Assembly (NCBI GenBank): GCA_001599815.1
Contig: BCIA01000002.1
Coordinates: forward strand, 2,701,626 to 2,765,625
Length of the DNA stretch: 64,000 nt
DNA from: Furcasterigmium furcatum
Taxonomy: Eukaryota > Ascomycota > Sordariomycetes > Glomerellales > Plectosphaerellaceae
Reading direction: 5' to 3'
Below the pieces are notes generated by a model, which saw only the letters and a program-made list of their open reading frames with translations, did not search any database and had not been told where the DNA came from. Positions 1-9,569 of the stretch are shown one piece after another (position 1 is the stretch's first letter; every line of letters starts with the position of its first letter). The position numbers and the translations under genes are program-made.

Positions 1-3000
1 ATCTTGAGATCGTAGATGGACTGATGGGCCGAAGATAGCTGAGAGCGAAGGTCGGACACCTCTGAACGGCGTGTAGACGCACTGGACGAGTTTGGCGATG
101 CAATAAGCCGAGACAACTCGGCGTCATGAGCCTTGCGCTCCAAGTCGGAGATCTGGCGCTTCAGGCTCTTGACGACATCTCTGTGAGCAGCTTCGCGTTC
201 AGCCAGGTCGGTCTCCCTGTCCCGGGCCTCGGCCAAATCTCGGCGCATGACGGACAGCTCGCTGCTTTCTCCAACCGCACCACGAGATCCTGGCTTTGGT
301 GATGCTGCAAGCTGGTTTTCGTAGTCCTTGATGCGCCTCTCCAACTCCCGAAGAGTTCTTCGAGCCGACGAAGACTCCTGGCCTTCCGAAGACGTAGATT
401 CCCGGAGCTTAGATTTCAGGTCGAGTATTTCCTGGCTGAGGCGCTCCTCTTCCTCCGCGGCCTTGTCCATCTCCTCCTCGAGGGCCTTCTCAACAGATTT
501 CCTCTGCTCCTCCAGGCAAGTGTTTTCATCCTTGAGGCGACGAATCTCGCCGTCGAGCTTCATCTTGGCGGTCCTCAACTCGAGCCTCTCGCGGTCGATG
601 CGGATGGTATCCTCCCCAGAATTCTGCAGCCTCTTCATTTCTGCTTCCAGCTCGTCTCGCTCTGCGTTGGCTTCGGCGAGGGAGTGCTGCAATGAGCGCA
701 TATCCACACGGAGTGTCGAAAGTTGATCTGAAAGCTCCTGCCTTTGTTTGTCGGTCTGCGTGTTCTGGGAAGTTGCCTCGTCGAGCTGAGCCTGGAGGCG
801 CTCGATAGAATTCTTGAGTCGGTTCTCGTTGGCCTGCGAAGACGAGGCAGAGCCACGAGCAAGACCTGCCGACTCATGAAGCGAGGCCAGCTGTGTCTTG
901 AGATCATTGCATTGTTTTTGCACCCTCTCAAGTTCCTCCCGCGACTGTTCCGATTCGTCGTCCAAAGTCGACTGCAACACTTCGACCTCGTCCTCGAGCG
1001 CCTCGGCCTTTTCGATTTGCGATTGGTAATCGACCTGCGTTTGCCGTAGCTGGTCCTGGGTGGTCGACAGTTCGTTCCGTATGTCCGTGAGCATGGATTG
1101 TCGACTCTCGAGGCTGGCCTGAAGGTCCTCAATTTGACGGCTGAGAGACGACTGCTCGCCTTTGTAGCGCTCTGCCTCGCTCCGCAGGGCTTCTTGCAAC
1201 TTGTTCTCCTTATCGGATAGGTTGCCCTCAGCCTCGCGGAGCTTCTCGATCGTCCTCTCAAGCCCGGTGGCCTTTTCCCTAGCACGGTCTCGCTCCGTCT
1301 CCAGCGTCTGGCGATCCGTCTCCCACTTTTCGCTATCATTGTCGTACAGGTTGTCTCGTTCTCGAACTTCAGCCTGGAGGTCCGATACCTCGTCGTTGAG
1401 GCGTTCGATCTCCCCCTGGTACTGCTGGCGGATATCCTTCTCGATCTGCAGAGCGTGCTCTCGTTCTTGACCCAAGCCCTCTTCCAAATCCTGGACGGAC
1501 TTCTGCAGCTGCGCAACGTCGCGCTGCAAAGATGCAGACTCGTTCATAAGGGCGTCGTGTCGGCTCTGCAGCAGGTTCTTCTCATCAACCCGTGCTTGAA
1601 GCTCTTTCCGGAGCTGATCGACCTTGTCAAGCAATGTCTGTCGCTCCTGTTCCGAAAGAGTTCTGTTTTGTCGCGTGTCCTTTATGGTGTTTTTCAGGTC
1701 CTGGTTTTCCGTCATGACTTGCGACATCTGCTTCTCCAGGGTCGCAAACTTATTGTCCGCCTGGTCAAGCTCCGCCTGAAGCCGAGCCAGTCTCTCCTCC
1801 TTTTGTCGAGAAAATCCTTTGGATACGACAGACTTGTTTGCCATCTCGTCTTGGAGTTCCTGGAGGTCGTTTTCCGCTTGTTTCTTGTCGGCAAGGGCAT
1901 CATCTGTCGTCTCTCTGAGCTCTTCGACCTGGAACTCGAGATTGCGCATGTCGGCCTCCAGGCCCTGAATGGTAGCTCTCGCTTCTTCCAACTGCTCGTC
2001 TGCCTCAGCGTTCTGCTCAAGCTCAACTATCCTGCGCTCTGCTCTCTTTGCCCTTTCCTCAGCGCCGAGAATCTTCGTCTCAAGCGCCTCGACTTCCTGA
2101 TGGTGCTCGTCAGAGGCCTGAGCCCCAGTGTCGACTTTAGCCCTGAGCTCTTCAATCTGATCTTCCTGTTCGCCGATCAAGTTTTCCTTCTCGCGGAGCT
2201 CGGCCTCCAGGTCGTCCACCTCGTGTCTGAGCTTGTCAGCTTCGGCCGAGCTATGTCGATCATCCTCAAGCCGGCGCTGCAATTGACTAATTTCAGCGTC
2301 CTTGTCCTCGAGAGCCGCCTGCAGCCGCTCAATTTCGGTCTGCTGCTCCTTGTCGGCGTACTTCTTTTTCGCTCTTTCTTGCAGTTGCAACATTTGTTGG
2401 CGGTAGCTCTCGAGGTCCTTTTCTGCCGATGTGAGGTGTTTCTTGTACTTTTGCAGCTCGCGGTGCATGGTGACCTTGTCCACCTTGAGCTCTGTGTTCT
2501 CTTTCAATGCCTCGTTGTTGAAGTCCGGGCCAGCTTTACGAAGCGCCTCCTCAAGGAAGTGGATCTTCAACTTGAGGCCGAAGTTTTCCTTCTCGATTTT
2601 ATCGATGACGCTCTCTTGCTCCCGGAGCGAAAGTTGCTTGCCGTCCTGCAAGGGGCCCTTGTCTCCTCTCCTCGGCAAGAGCACCAACGGGGTCGATGTT
2701 GCGCTACTGGTGTCGACCTGGGGGAGGGTATTATCGATGTAGGAGACACTCTGAGAGTATCGGGACGTGTCTACTGTCGGGATAGGCGTCATGTCTTCGT
2801 CGATTCTATCGAGCGCCGGCGTGTTGGGCACCGCGCCGTTCTCCTTGCCGAAGCCTCGGCGCGCGCTGTTTCGCGTGGCAGACTTGAGCAGGGGAGTGAA
2901 TTCTGCACCGCCAATGCCGGCTGGGAGGTTGCGCCGGTCGCCCAAGGGGGCGCGGCTCCGTGGTGTTCGAAGACTGATGCCTCCTGGCCGCCCATTGCGG

Positions 3001-3149
3001 AGCTGGTGCAGCAGGTTGTTGTCTTTTGAGGGTGATTGGAAAGAGATCTCTTGGGACATGTCGAAATCGGGGTGGCGACTGAGGTAGGTGGCGTCGCCGA
3101 CGTTGGTGCGTGGCGTGTCGAGACCATCGCCAAAGCCTGGGTGTGCCAT
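1..3149 (-). CDS. CM1 (Cnn_1N)-domain coiled-coil microtubule-organising protein, C-terminus beyond window
   Basis: Open without a stop from an ATG at 3149 to the window edge, at least 1049 residues, so the C-terminus is missing. Residues 1-165 are polar and low complexity, including FTPLLKSATRN. Residues about 168-235 match the centrosomin motif 1 family: LREQESVIDKIEKENFGLKL, then KIHFLEEAL. The rest is almost continuous heptad coiled coil rich in E, Q, K and L. CM1 proteins (Mto1/ApsB, Pcp1/Spc110) recruit and activate gamma-tubulin complexes at spindle pole bodies or septal organising centres; that role is inferred from the motif. I cannot tell an ApsB/Mto1-like from a Pcp1-like protein without the C-terminus, where a PACT-type domain would decide. 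No intron is needed in the visible part. It is divergent from the F-box gene at 4069. Confidence 0.85.
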   Translation of the reverse strand, partial: MAHPGFGDGLDTPRTNVGDATYLSRHPDFDMSQEISFQSPSKDNNLLHQLRNGRPGGISLRTPRSRAPLGDRRNLPAGIGGAEFTPLLKSATRNSARRGFGKENGAVPNTPALDRIDEDMTPIPTVDTSRYSQSVSYIDNTLPQVDTSSATSTPLVLLPRRGDKGPLQDGKQLSLREQESVIDKIEKENFGLKLKIHFLEEALRKAGPDFNNEALKENTELKVDKVTMHRELQKYKKHLTSAEKDLESYRQQMLQLQERAKKKYADKEQQTEIERLQAALEDKDAEISQLQRRLEDDRHSSAEADKLRHEVDDLEAELREKENLIGEQEDQIEELRAKVDTGAQASDEHHQEVEALETKILGAEERAKRAERRIVELEQNAEADEQLEEARATIQGLEADMRNLEFQVEELRETTDDALADKKQAENDLQELQDEMANKSVVSKGFSRQKEERLARLQAELDQADNKFATLEKQMSQVMTENQDLKNTIKDTRQNRTLSEQERQTLLDKVDQLRKELQARVDEKNLLQSRHDALMNESASLQRDVAQLQKSVQDLEEGLGQEREHALQIEKDIRQQYQGEIERLNDEVSDLQAEVRERDNLYDNDSEKWETDRQTLETERDRAREKATGLERTIEKLREAEGNLSDKENKLQEALRSEAERYKGEQSSLSRQIEDLQASLESRQSMLTDIRNELSTTQDQLRQTQVDYQSQIEKAEALEDEVEVLQSTLDDESEQSREELERVQKQCNDLKTQLASLHESAGLARGSASSSQANENRLKNSIERLQAQLDEATSQNTQTDKQRQELSDQLSTLRVDMRSLQHSLAEANAERDELEAEMKRLQNSGEDTIRIDRERLELRTAKMKLDGEIRRLKDENTCLEEQRKSVEKALEEEMDKAAEEEERLSQEILDLKSKLRESTSSEGQESSSARRTLRELERRIKDYENQLAASPKPGSRGAVGESSELSVMRRDLAEARDRETDLAEREAAHRDVVKSLKRQISDLERKAHDAELSRLIASPNSSSASTRRSEVSDLRSQLSSAHQSIYDLK

Positions 3150-4068
3150 CGTGGTGGTGAGTCGCGACGGATGCGAGGGGCGGGCGTTCAAGTTGGGTAT
3201 TCTATGTTTCTGGTGTCATGGCATGGATTCCGTGTACGGTGGAGGTCCGGAGGAAGACAGAGGCGCGTCGGGAAGATATACCGGGGTCCGAGAAGCAACG
3301 CTCAAGCTGGTCTTCGAAGTTGAAGGGCGCGTCTTGGGGCTGGGCTGCTCTGAATTCGAATGATGCAACCTCCAGCGCGTGTACAGGTACGTAAGGTAGT
3401 GAGTGGCACTTGCTCTCCCGCGGAGGGTCCTCCACAAGAACAACTAAAGCGCGTTTGTTTACTACCCTTCCTCTTTGGGTTAGCGTGAAGAGCAGGGACA
3501 GAAGTTTGGGGCCAATGGCATGTAGCATTTATCGGCCAATTGGCGATGCAGAAACGCTCGTCTACCCCGCAAGGCAGCCCCCGCGAACGCAGATGCAAGA
3601 AGTCCCACGTGAGAAGGCCTCATCCGTATCAAATGGAACCCTCCAACTTCAACCGCGCATGCACAACACACCACCTCTGGCTCAGACTGTCCCAGGCCGG
3701 TCTAGATCTGCGCTGCAATCAATATCCAGCTACTGTATCCAGCCGACAAGCTTCCAGGGTTCTGCTCCCACGCTTATGCTTGCTTGCTTGCTGCCCTTCC
3801 CTTCAGTCAATTATTCCGTCCGAGGCAGGATGTATGACTTGCCCCTGCCCTGACCGAGCGTCATCATCGCCGCCCCCGCCACTCGGCTACGCAACAAGCG
3901 GTGTTCGCTTCTTAAGTATATAAGACATACCTCGGCCCTCGCCGCCAGGTGTCGTCTTCTTGAGATCATCACTCTGTCGGTGGTGAAGCAAAGTTAGTCT
4001 TGTTGACTGATCCTCCCCACTCCGTCGTTCATCTCTCGTTGCCAACGCTCCGTTTCCCTGTCGCGACC
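3150..4068. promoter_or_regulatory. Shared upstream region of the coiled-coil and F-box genes
   Basis: A 919-bp head-to-head gap. A TATA-like TATATAAG lies at 3917-3924, about 145 bp before the F-box ATG. The short ORFs here do not look coding. Nothing else recognised. Confidence 0.4.
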
Positions 4069-5998
4069 ATGCCTGCTCTGGAGGGAATCCCCGATGAGAT
4101 ACTGCAACACATCGTCTCCTACGTCTCTCCGCACGACAACCTGGCCAGGGTGCAGCTGATCTCCAGGCGACTCAACCGCCTTGCCAACGAGCCTCTATTG
4201 TGGCGGCGGCACTGCCAGCGTACCTTTGCCTACTGGAATCCCTCCCACGACTTCCCGGCCAAGCTTGCTGGCAAGGTGTCTGATGTCGACTGGAAGGCTC
4301 TTTTCTTGCTTCGCAAGGCCAGAGATGCCCAGATATCCGCTTTGTTCGATGGCATCCTGGCCACGCAGCTCGGCCGTGCACGGAAATTTGAGCAGATCTG
4401 TCTCCTCGGTTATGATGCCAAGGATTTCCTCCTAGAGCAGTGCCGTACCATTGAATCCGCGGACGATGTGCTGGCCAGGAGGTAGGGCTGACAGGTATTG
4501 CGCGCCTCCTCGACTTTCACTGAAACTTTTACTCAGGTATCACAGTCAAGCCATCCTTGCGAGCCTGCGCAGAGGACTCGCCCTCGAGGTCTGGTGCGAT
4601 CTGCGTCAATCGCCGCCCGAGCCCCTCCAAGGCGGATTGCCGTCACGGTCGTCTTACCGGACCCTCGAGAGGGCTCTAGCCGCCCTGGACATGTTCGTCA
4701 TCCACGACGACGTGGGCGATATGGATACCGTATGCGCGCAAGGCATCCCGACCATACTTCTCTGCTAACGCGTCATTACAGACATCTAATATTCTGGACG
4801 GCCTCGCCATTCAGTTCCGGGAAGCTCACCCCGGCGTTGACGGCATGAGCACGAGAGAGGCCGCTCTGGCGTTGAGTCGGTGGCTACGGGCGCAGAACCT
4901 CGCTGGCATGGATGACCCCCGGGAAAACTATCGGAATCTGAGAAATTGCTTCATTGGGCACGCCCTTCGTGACGAGAATCACCCGTCACTCCCTGTGATA
5001 TCAGCCGCCATTTTCTGCTGCATCGCGGGCAGACTGGGCCTGAACGCCCACTGCTGTGCGATGCCAGGCCACATTCACGCGGTGGTTCTTGGGCCCCCTG
5101 GCGTAACCCTGGACGGGGAGCCGGCCGAGGGCGCACAGCAGCATGCCGTGGAGCAGATGTACCTCGATCCGTTCAGTCACGACCGAGAAGTCGCTAGGGA
5201 TGACCTGCAGTCATTAATCTACGCTCTTGGCTGGCAATCATCCATGGAAACTCTTTTGGAGCCCATATCCCCGGCAATGCTCGTTACACGCATGGCTCGT
5301 AACATCAAGGAGACATATATGGCGCTGCACTCCCCACTTGTCGCGATGAATGACAACCTGGCCAACCTCTTGGATGGAAACCCCGCAGAGAACCTGGAAC
5401 TTGCCGTGTACGGCGCCGCCTGGGCGACCCTTGTACTGACCCGGGACGACCCCGAAGAGTTCGAGGGTAACAGCCGACAGCTGGCATTCTGGTTCAAACC
5501 TCACCAGAGCAAGGACGTTTGGCTTATGGAAAAGTTCTACCTGCCGCTCTCGGCGCATATTCTGGGCCATCCATCTCCCGAGTTGACGCAATACATGCGG
5601 CAAGCCGAAGCTCGGCCCCCTCCGCCTCGCTTCAGAACCGAAGACATGGAATACCGTGTTGGTCAGGTCGTTCGACACACCCGGTCCGACAGGCTGGCAG
5701 TTGTCTGTGGCTGGAAAAGATACAACAGCGCCACGTTTTACGACATCTTGTAAGTAGACAGGCCTCCATGTGTAAACCTCGATTTTTCTAAGCGGACGAC
5801 ACCTATTGACACATTAATCACAGAGTAGATGACAACCCAACTGGCAAGACGGCAAATCCCGATAACCTAGAGCTCATCACGGACCCAAACCTAGTCACGA
5901 GCACGTCCTTTAAACGCGCAGGCCAGTACTTCAAGCGGTTCGACAAGGCAACCTGCTCCTTCGTATCCAATATCGTCGAGGAGTTCCCCAACGGCTAA
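4069..5998 (+). CDS. F-box protein with SirB1/transglutaminase-like and YccV/HspQ-like domains (FBXO21-like)
   Basis: Four exons: 4069-4481, 4537-4729, 4782-5749 and 5824-5998, giving 582 aa. The introns are GT-AG and all joins keep frame. Residues 3-45 are an F-box (GIPDEILQHIVSYV, then LLWRRHC). Residues about 250-306 match the transglutaminase-like core of SirB1/FBXO21 (LPVISAAIFCCIAGRLGL, CAMPGHIHAVV). Residues about 490-570 match the hemimethylated-DNA-binding YccV/HspQ fold (YRVGQVVRH, VVCGWKRYN). The three-domain order is that of animal FBXO21, an SCF substrate receptor. Binding Skp1 and presenting substrates to a cullin-1 ligase is inferred from the family. The third intron interrupts the HspQ-like domain. 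Upstream in-frame ATGs are absent, so this start is preferred. Confidence 0.88.
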
Positions 5999-6691
5999 GG
6001 AGGGTGCGGGGATGGCGCTGCTCGGCTGCACGCCTGGTACTGGCAAGGATGACATTGGATGATGGTTGCATCCCCGGTTTGCGGCTGCGCGGCAGGTGGT
6101 CCATCGTGGGGAACGGGGTCCGCATGATCACAGTCTTTGGGTTGCATTTTGCTGATCCACGGGGTGCAGAGCCAGCCCGCTGGGGTCAGCATGGTGCAAC
6201 GAGTCTGGTATTGGCCGGCAGATGGCAGATATCTTGCTTTCGGTCCCTGGATGAGCGGAGGAGGGGGATCTTCCTACCCCGCAGCGGCTACACAACATGC
6301 ATGCCCTGCACAGGGGGAGGAGAGAGCCAAGGGCCAGGCCACGGGCGCCACGGGGATGATCAGGCGAGGCGTATTGCAGACGGAATTGATCACTGCCACC
6401 TGTCTAGAAAATGAACTCCTTGTCGCTTCCAGCCTCCACGAATCAAGCTCTGCATCGTGTCTTCGTAACACAGCGGTCTTGTTCCTCAGGCTCGCCGGGG
6501 ATGCTCGCTTCAGTGCGACCCATACCACTCAATCAGTCACCATGCTAACCCATCCACACAACTTGCCTTCTGCCCGAGTACAAGCACACATGCATGCATG
6601 CCATCAGGCCACGAAAGCGGCAAAGCCCGACGTTATGCGCTTCCACCCAGCAGCCCCCCCAACACGCGCCCACGCCCAACACGCCGCCGCC
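5999..6691. other. Convergent 3' gap between F-box and UCH genes
   Basis: A 693-bp tail-to-tail region. A long plus-strand ORF running from 6137 into the UCH gene has no coding character. No RNA gene or repeat seen. Confidence 0.4.
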
Positions 6692-8431
6692 TCACCTGTC
6701 CATGAGCTCCTCCAGTTTTTCATGCCCTGCGAGTGCCTCCAGCCACCTGTGAATCATGGGCATACTGTCTTGCTTTCTCCCCATGACGCGTTGCTCGTTC
6801 ATAGCCAAAGTGGCCTTTTCGTCTCTGTACTGTCCCATCGCCGACTTTTGCGTACTCCTGAGGTCCTCATACATCTGGAAGAGCTCAACAGGGAGGATAC
6901 TTGCATCAGTAGCTTTTGCCACAAAATCCGCATCGGGAACTGCATTTTCGACGTCTTGGTATGTCAGGCCGTACCTCATAAGCACATCGGCGTTGTCGGC
7001 TGTCAAGGGCTGTGTTAGTTCCTCCACCAACGCCGCAAAATGCTCATTTTCTTCCTGGAGACTGTTGAGGACGTCGAAGTGGCAGATACTCTGCGCGAGT
7101 GACACGGACGTGGCAGCCAGAGGACTCTGGCAAAGCCCCATCACGTTGAAGTGGACAGCCTCGCTCCCAAACTGCGCGCACCTGGCCTCGATGAAAGGAC
7201 GAGCTGCAGAGACAACGTCTTGCCCGTCGCTCAAGGTGCCAAGGTCAACCGGCCGAGGCTTGAGGCCGTCAAGTTCCCATAGGGACCCATTAACGGTGAC
7301 ATAGGCGATGTAGTGAAAGGCGGCGTCGGAAGTGACCCTGACCTTCTTTGAGCTCTTCTTGGTCTGCTTTGACTGTGGCTTCTTTCTTCCGCCGGCACCC
7401 TTTTTGGGGGGCGTCTTTGGCTTCTTGGCCTTTTTGTGTTCCGCGTCTTTGTTGCTGATCCACAGATCGCTGTTGAGCAGATCAATTCTTCGGGCCAGGC
7501 TATTGTGGACAGCGCGGATGAACTCATTGGAATCGAGAGCCCGGCCTCGAAGGGGGAAGCTCAGGTCCTGGGTAGTATCCTTGAAAGCTTGCAACTCCGG
7601 GCCGAGCTGTACCTGAGGATTGTTCATGATGATGTTCATCATTGCCAGGGTGGCGCAAGCGTTATCCGTAGTCTGCTCAGTGTCAGTATGATGACCGACT
7701 GCCACAGAACGAAAGCATTACCCACCTGATTTGCGAACCACACATGTTGGTCATCAGCTTCCTCCGCCTCTTCATCATCCCCGTCGAGATATTGGAAGAG
7801 GAAAATGAGCCCGAAAACAGGATTTGGCAGCATAGCGATCATTTCATCGTCAAAGGAGATGAGCTCCTGGATCCTGACGTTTCGAACGCCGTACTCGGAG
7901 AGCAGCGCGTCAAAGAAAGCCTAGGTAGTATCAAGGTCAGATGAGGGCCATTCATGTTGATGATGACTCATGCGCGTCACTTACCGGTTCGGACTCCAGC
8001 TCACACCATCCCGTCCATTGCCGTATATCTTCCTTCGTCAAGGGGCGCAGAGCCTCTCGGAGGAGATCGTCATCTGCGAGTCGGCCTTTCGTGGCCACTT
8101 GGGCGTCGTCGGCCGCCTTGCGCTTGGGGTTTCGCCTTGTGCCGTTCGATTCATCCATGTTATTCGGTCCGTCAACTGCGCCGTCGTCACCTCCAGTCTT
8201 GGTGGTCGTCCCTTTTCGCGTTTTCGTGGGCGGGGAGGACTTGTTGGGGTGCTGTAAGGCCAGATCATCGGCGGGGGATTCAGATGCCTTGCGTTTCCGA
8301 CCTTTGGGAGCCCTTTTGTTAGAATCTTTGCGAGGACTTGATCCGGTAGACGGATCGGGAGGGGAAGAAGGCAGCTTCTTGCGCTGACCCCTGCCAGGAG
8401 CCGGCGCCGACGAAGAGGACTTGGCTGCCAT
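6692..8431 (-). CDS. Ubiquitin C-terminal hydrolase, UCH37/UCHL5-like (peptidase C12)
   Basis: Three exons in transcript order: 8431-7985, 7920-7726 and 7672-6692, giving 540 aa. Both introns are GT-AG. Residues 1-125 are basic and disordered, with Lys/Arg clusters that look like nuclear localisation signals. The UCH fold follows. The catalytic set is complete by spacing: oxyanion Gln214, Cys220 in NACATLA, His334 in AFHYIAYV and Asp349 in ELDGL. The Gln-Cys (6) and His-Asp (15) spacings equal those of human UCHL5. Between Cys and His is a Lys-rich insert of about 38 residues (about 293-326), where the crossover loop lies. The C-terminal helices resemble the UCH37-type tail. It should cleave ubiquitin from small adducts or chain ends. 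Whether it binds the proteasome or a chromatin complex is open. Confidence 0.9.
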
Positions 8432-9569
8432 GTTGCTGTCTTCGAACGAGAATCTTCAAGGTGATTCAAATGATTGTAGAAGGGAAGAATAAGGATGTTT
8501 GCAGTGAAGGCTGGGCCGAGGACGCCGGGTCTTTAAAAGGACAGGCTCATAAAGGAAGGAAGGAGAACAAAAGACGACGCCGCCGCAGGATGGAAGTTCG
8601 AGGCCCACAAGCTCTTTCTCACCAGCGGGAAGCTGGTAGAAGCATAGAATAGAGGAAATGAGCTCGCGCTTTGAGCTGCGGCCGGAAAGAGAAAAGGAAC
8701 ATGAGTCGAAAGACCGGGTGCTTTGCTCAGGGCAACCTCCAGTCAAGGCAACGGCTGGCTGGTGCATCCCTTTCGGCGAGGTATGAGAACAAGGAGACGG
8801 GGCAAGGGAAATCTCCATACTGTCCTATATTTCTGAGAATCACGGGTTGATATAACTTGGGAGACCCTCGAGTACTTACTAGGCCGTTGGAGTTGGCAGT
8901 CTGATCATGGGTTCATCCTCAGACTCCTAGTGGCAGACATAGTTTCGATAACAATCAATTTCTCGGTATCAAGTCGGTAGAGTACGCCGGGGGGGCAGTC
9001 GTTCCCAGAAGTAAGGCGCAGTAGGCTGATTTACCTAGATACCGAATTATGTGTAGATTTTGCGCGGAGATGAAGCATCCATTGGATGGTGCTGGATGGA
9101 CCTGGTGACAGGCAGTGAAGGCTTGAGGAAGGCCCTCTCTGCCCGGTGCTGAGTGAAGCTCCAACGGCTGGGTTGCCCTGTGCGCGCAGAGCTGTGAGAG
9201 GCTCTTGTACAGGGTAGGAAGTGCTCCCACCCAGGCTCGGCCTGTATAAATACCAGGACCCCGGAATTACAGCCTAGTCGCTGGGCCAATAGAGAGGTAG
9301 GTTGGTTGTATTCTCTGCCCCACTCGTAGAAACTGTTTGTTCTGCTGGGTCGCGTCAAGACGTGACGAACTCACAAGATTCAAGTTAATCAAGGCTACCA
9401 CCGCCACGCCTTTCCACCACCTCGATCCTCTCATATTTGGCCGCCGCCGCCCCAAGACCCGTGCCGCCCCCTGGTCAAGCCATATGGTAGCAACTCGACG
9501 CTCGTAAGCGACCAGGCAAGCAAGCCTTCTACGCATTTCTCCCCAGCTTGCACAACGCTACGGCATGCC
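8432..9569. promoter_or_regulatory. Shared upstream region of UCH and POM152 genes
   Basis: A 1,138-bp head-to-head gap. A TATA-like TATAAATA lies near 9244. No plausible gene or repeat recognised. Confidence 0.35.

Noticed and set aside
1455..3029. A 524-aa plus-strand open frame antisense to the coiled-coil gene
   Set aside because: The reverse of a Glu/Gln/Leu-rich coiled coil gives a Leu-rich open frame. The minus strand has the conserved CM1 motif and continuous heptads.
6137..7018. A 293-aa plus-strand frame overlapping the UCH gene
   Set aside because: It overlaps the conserved UCH C-terminus on the other strand and has no recognisable domain.
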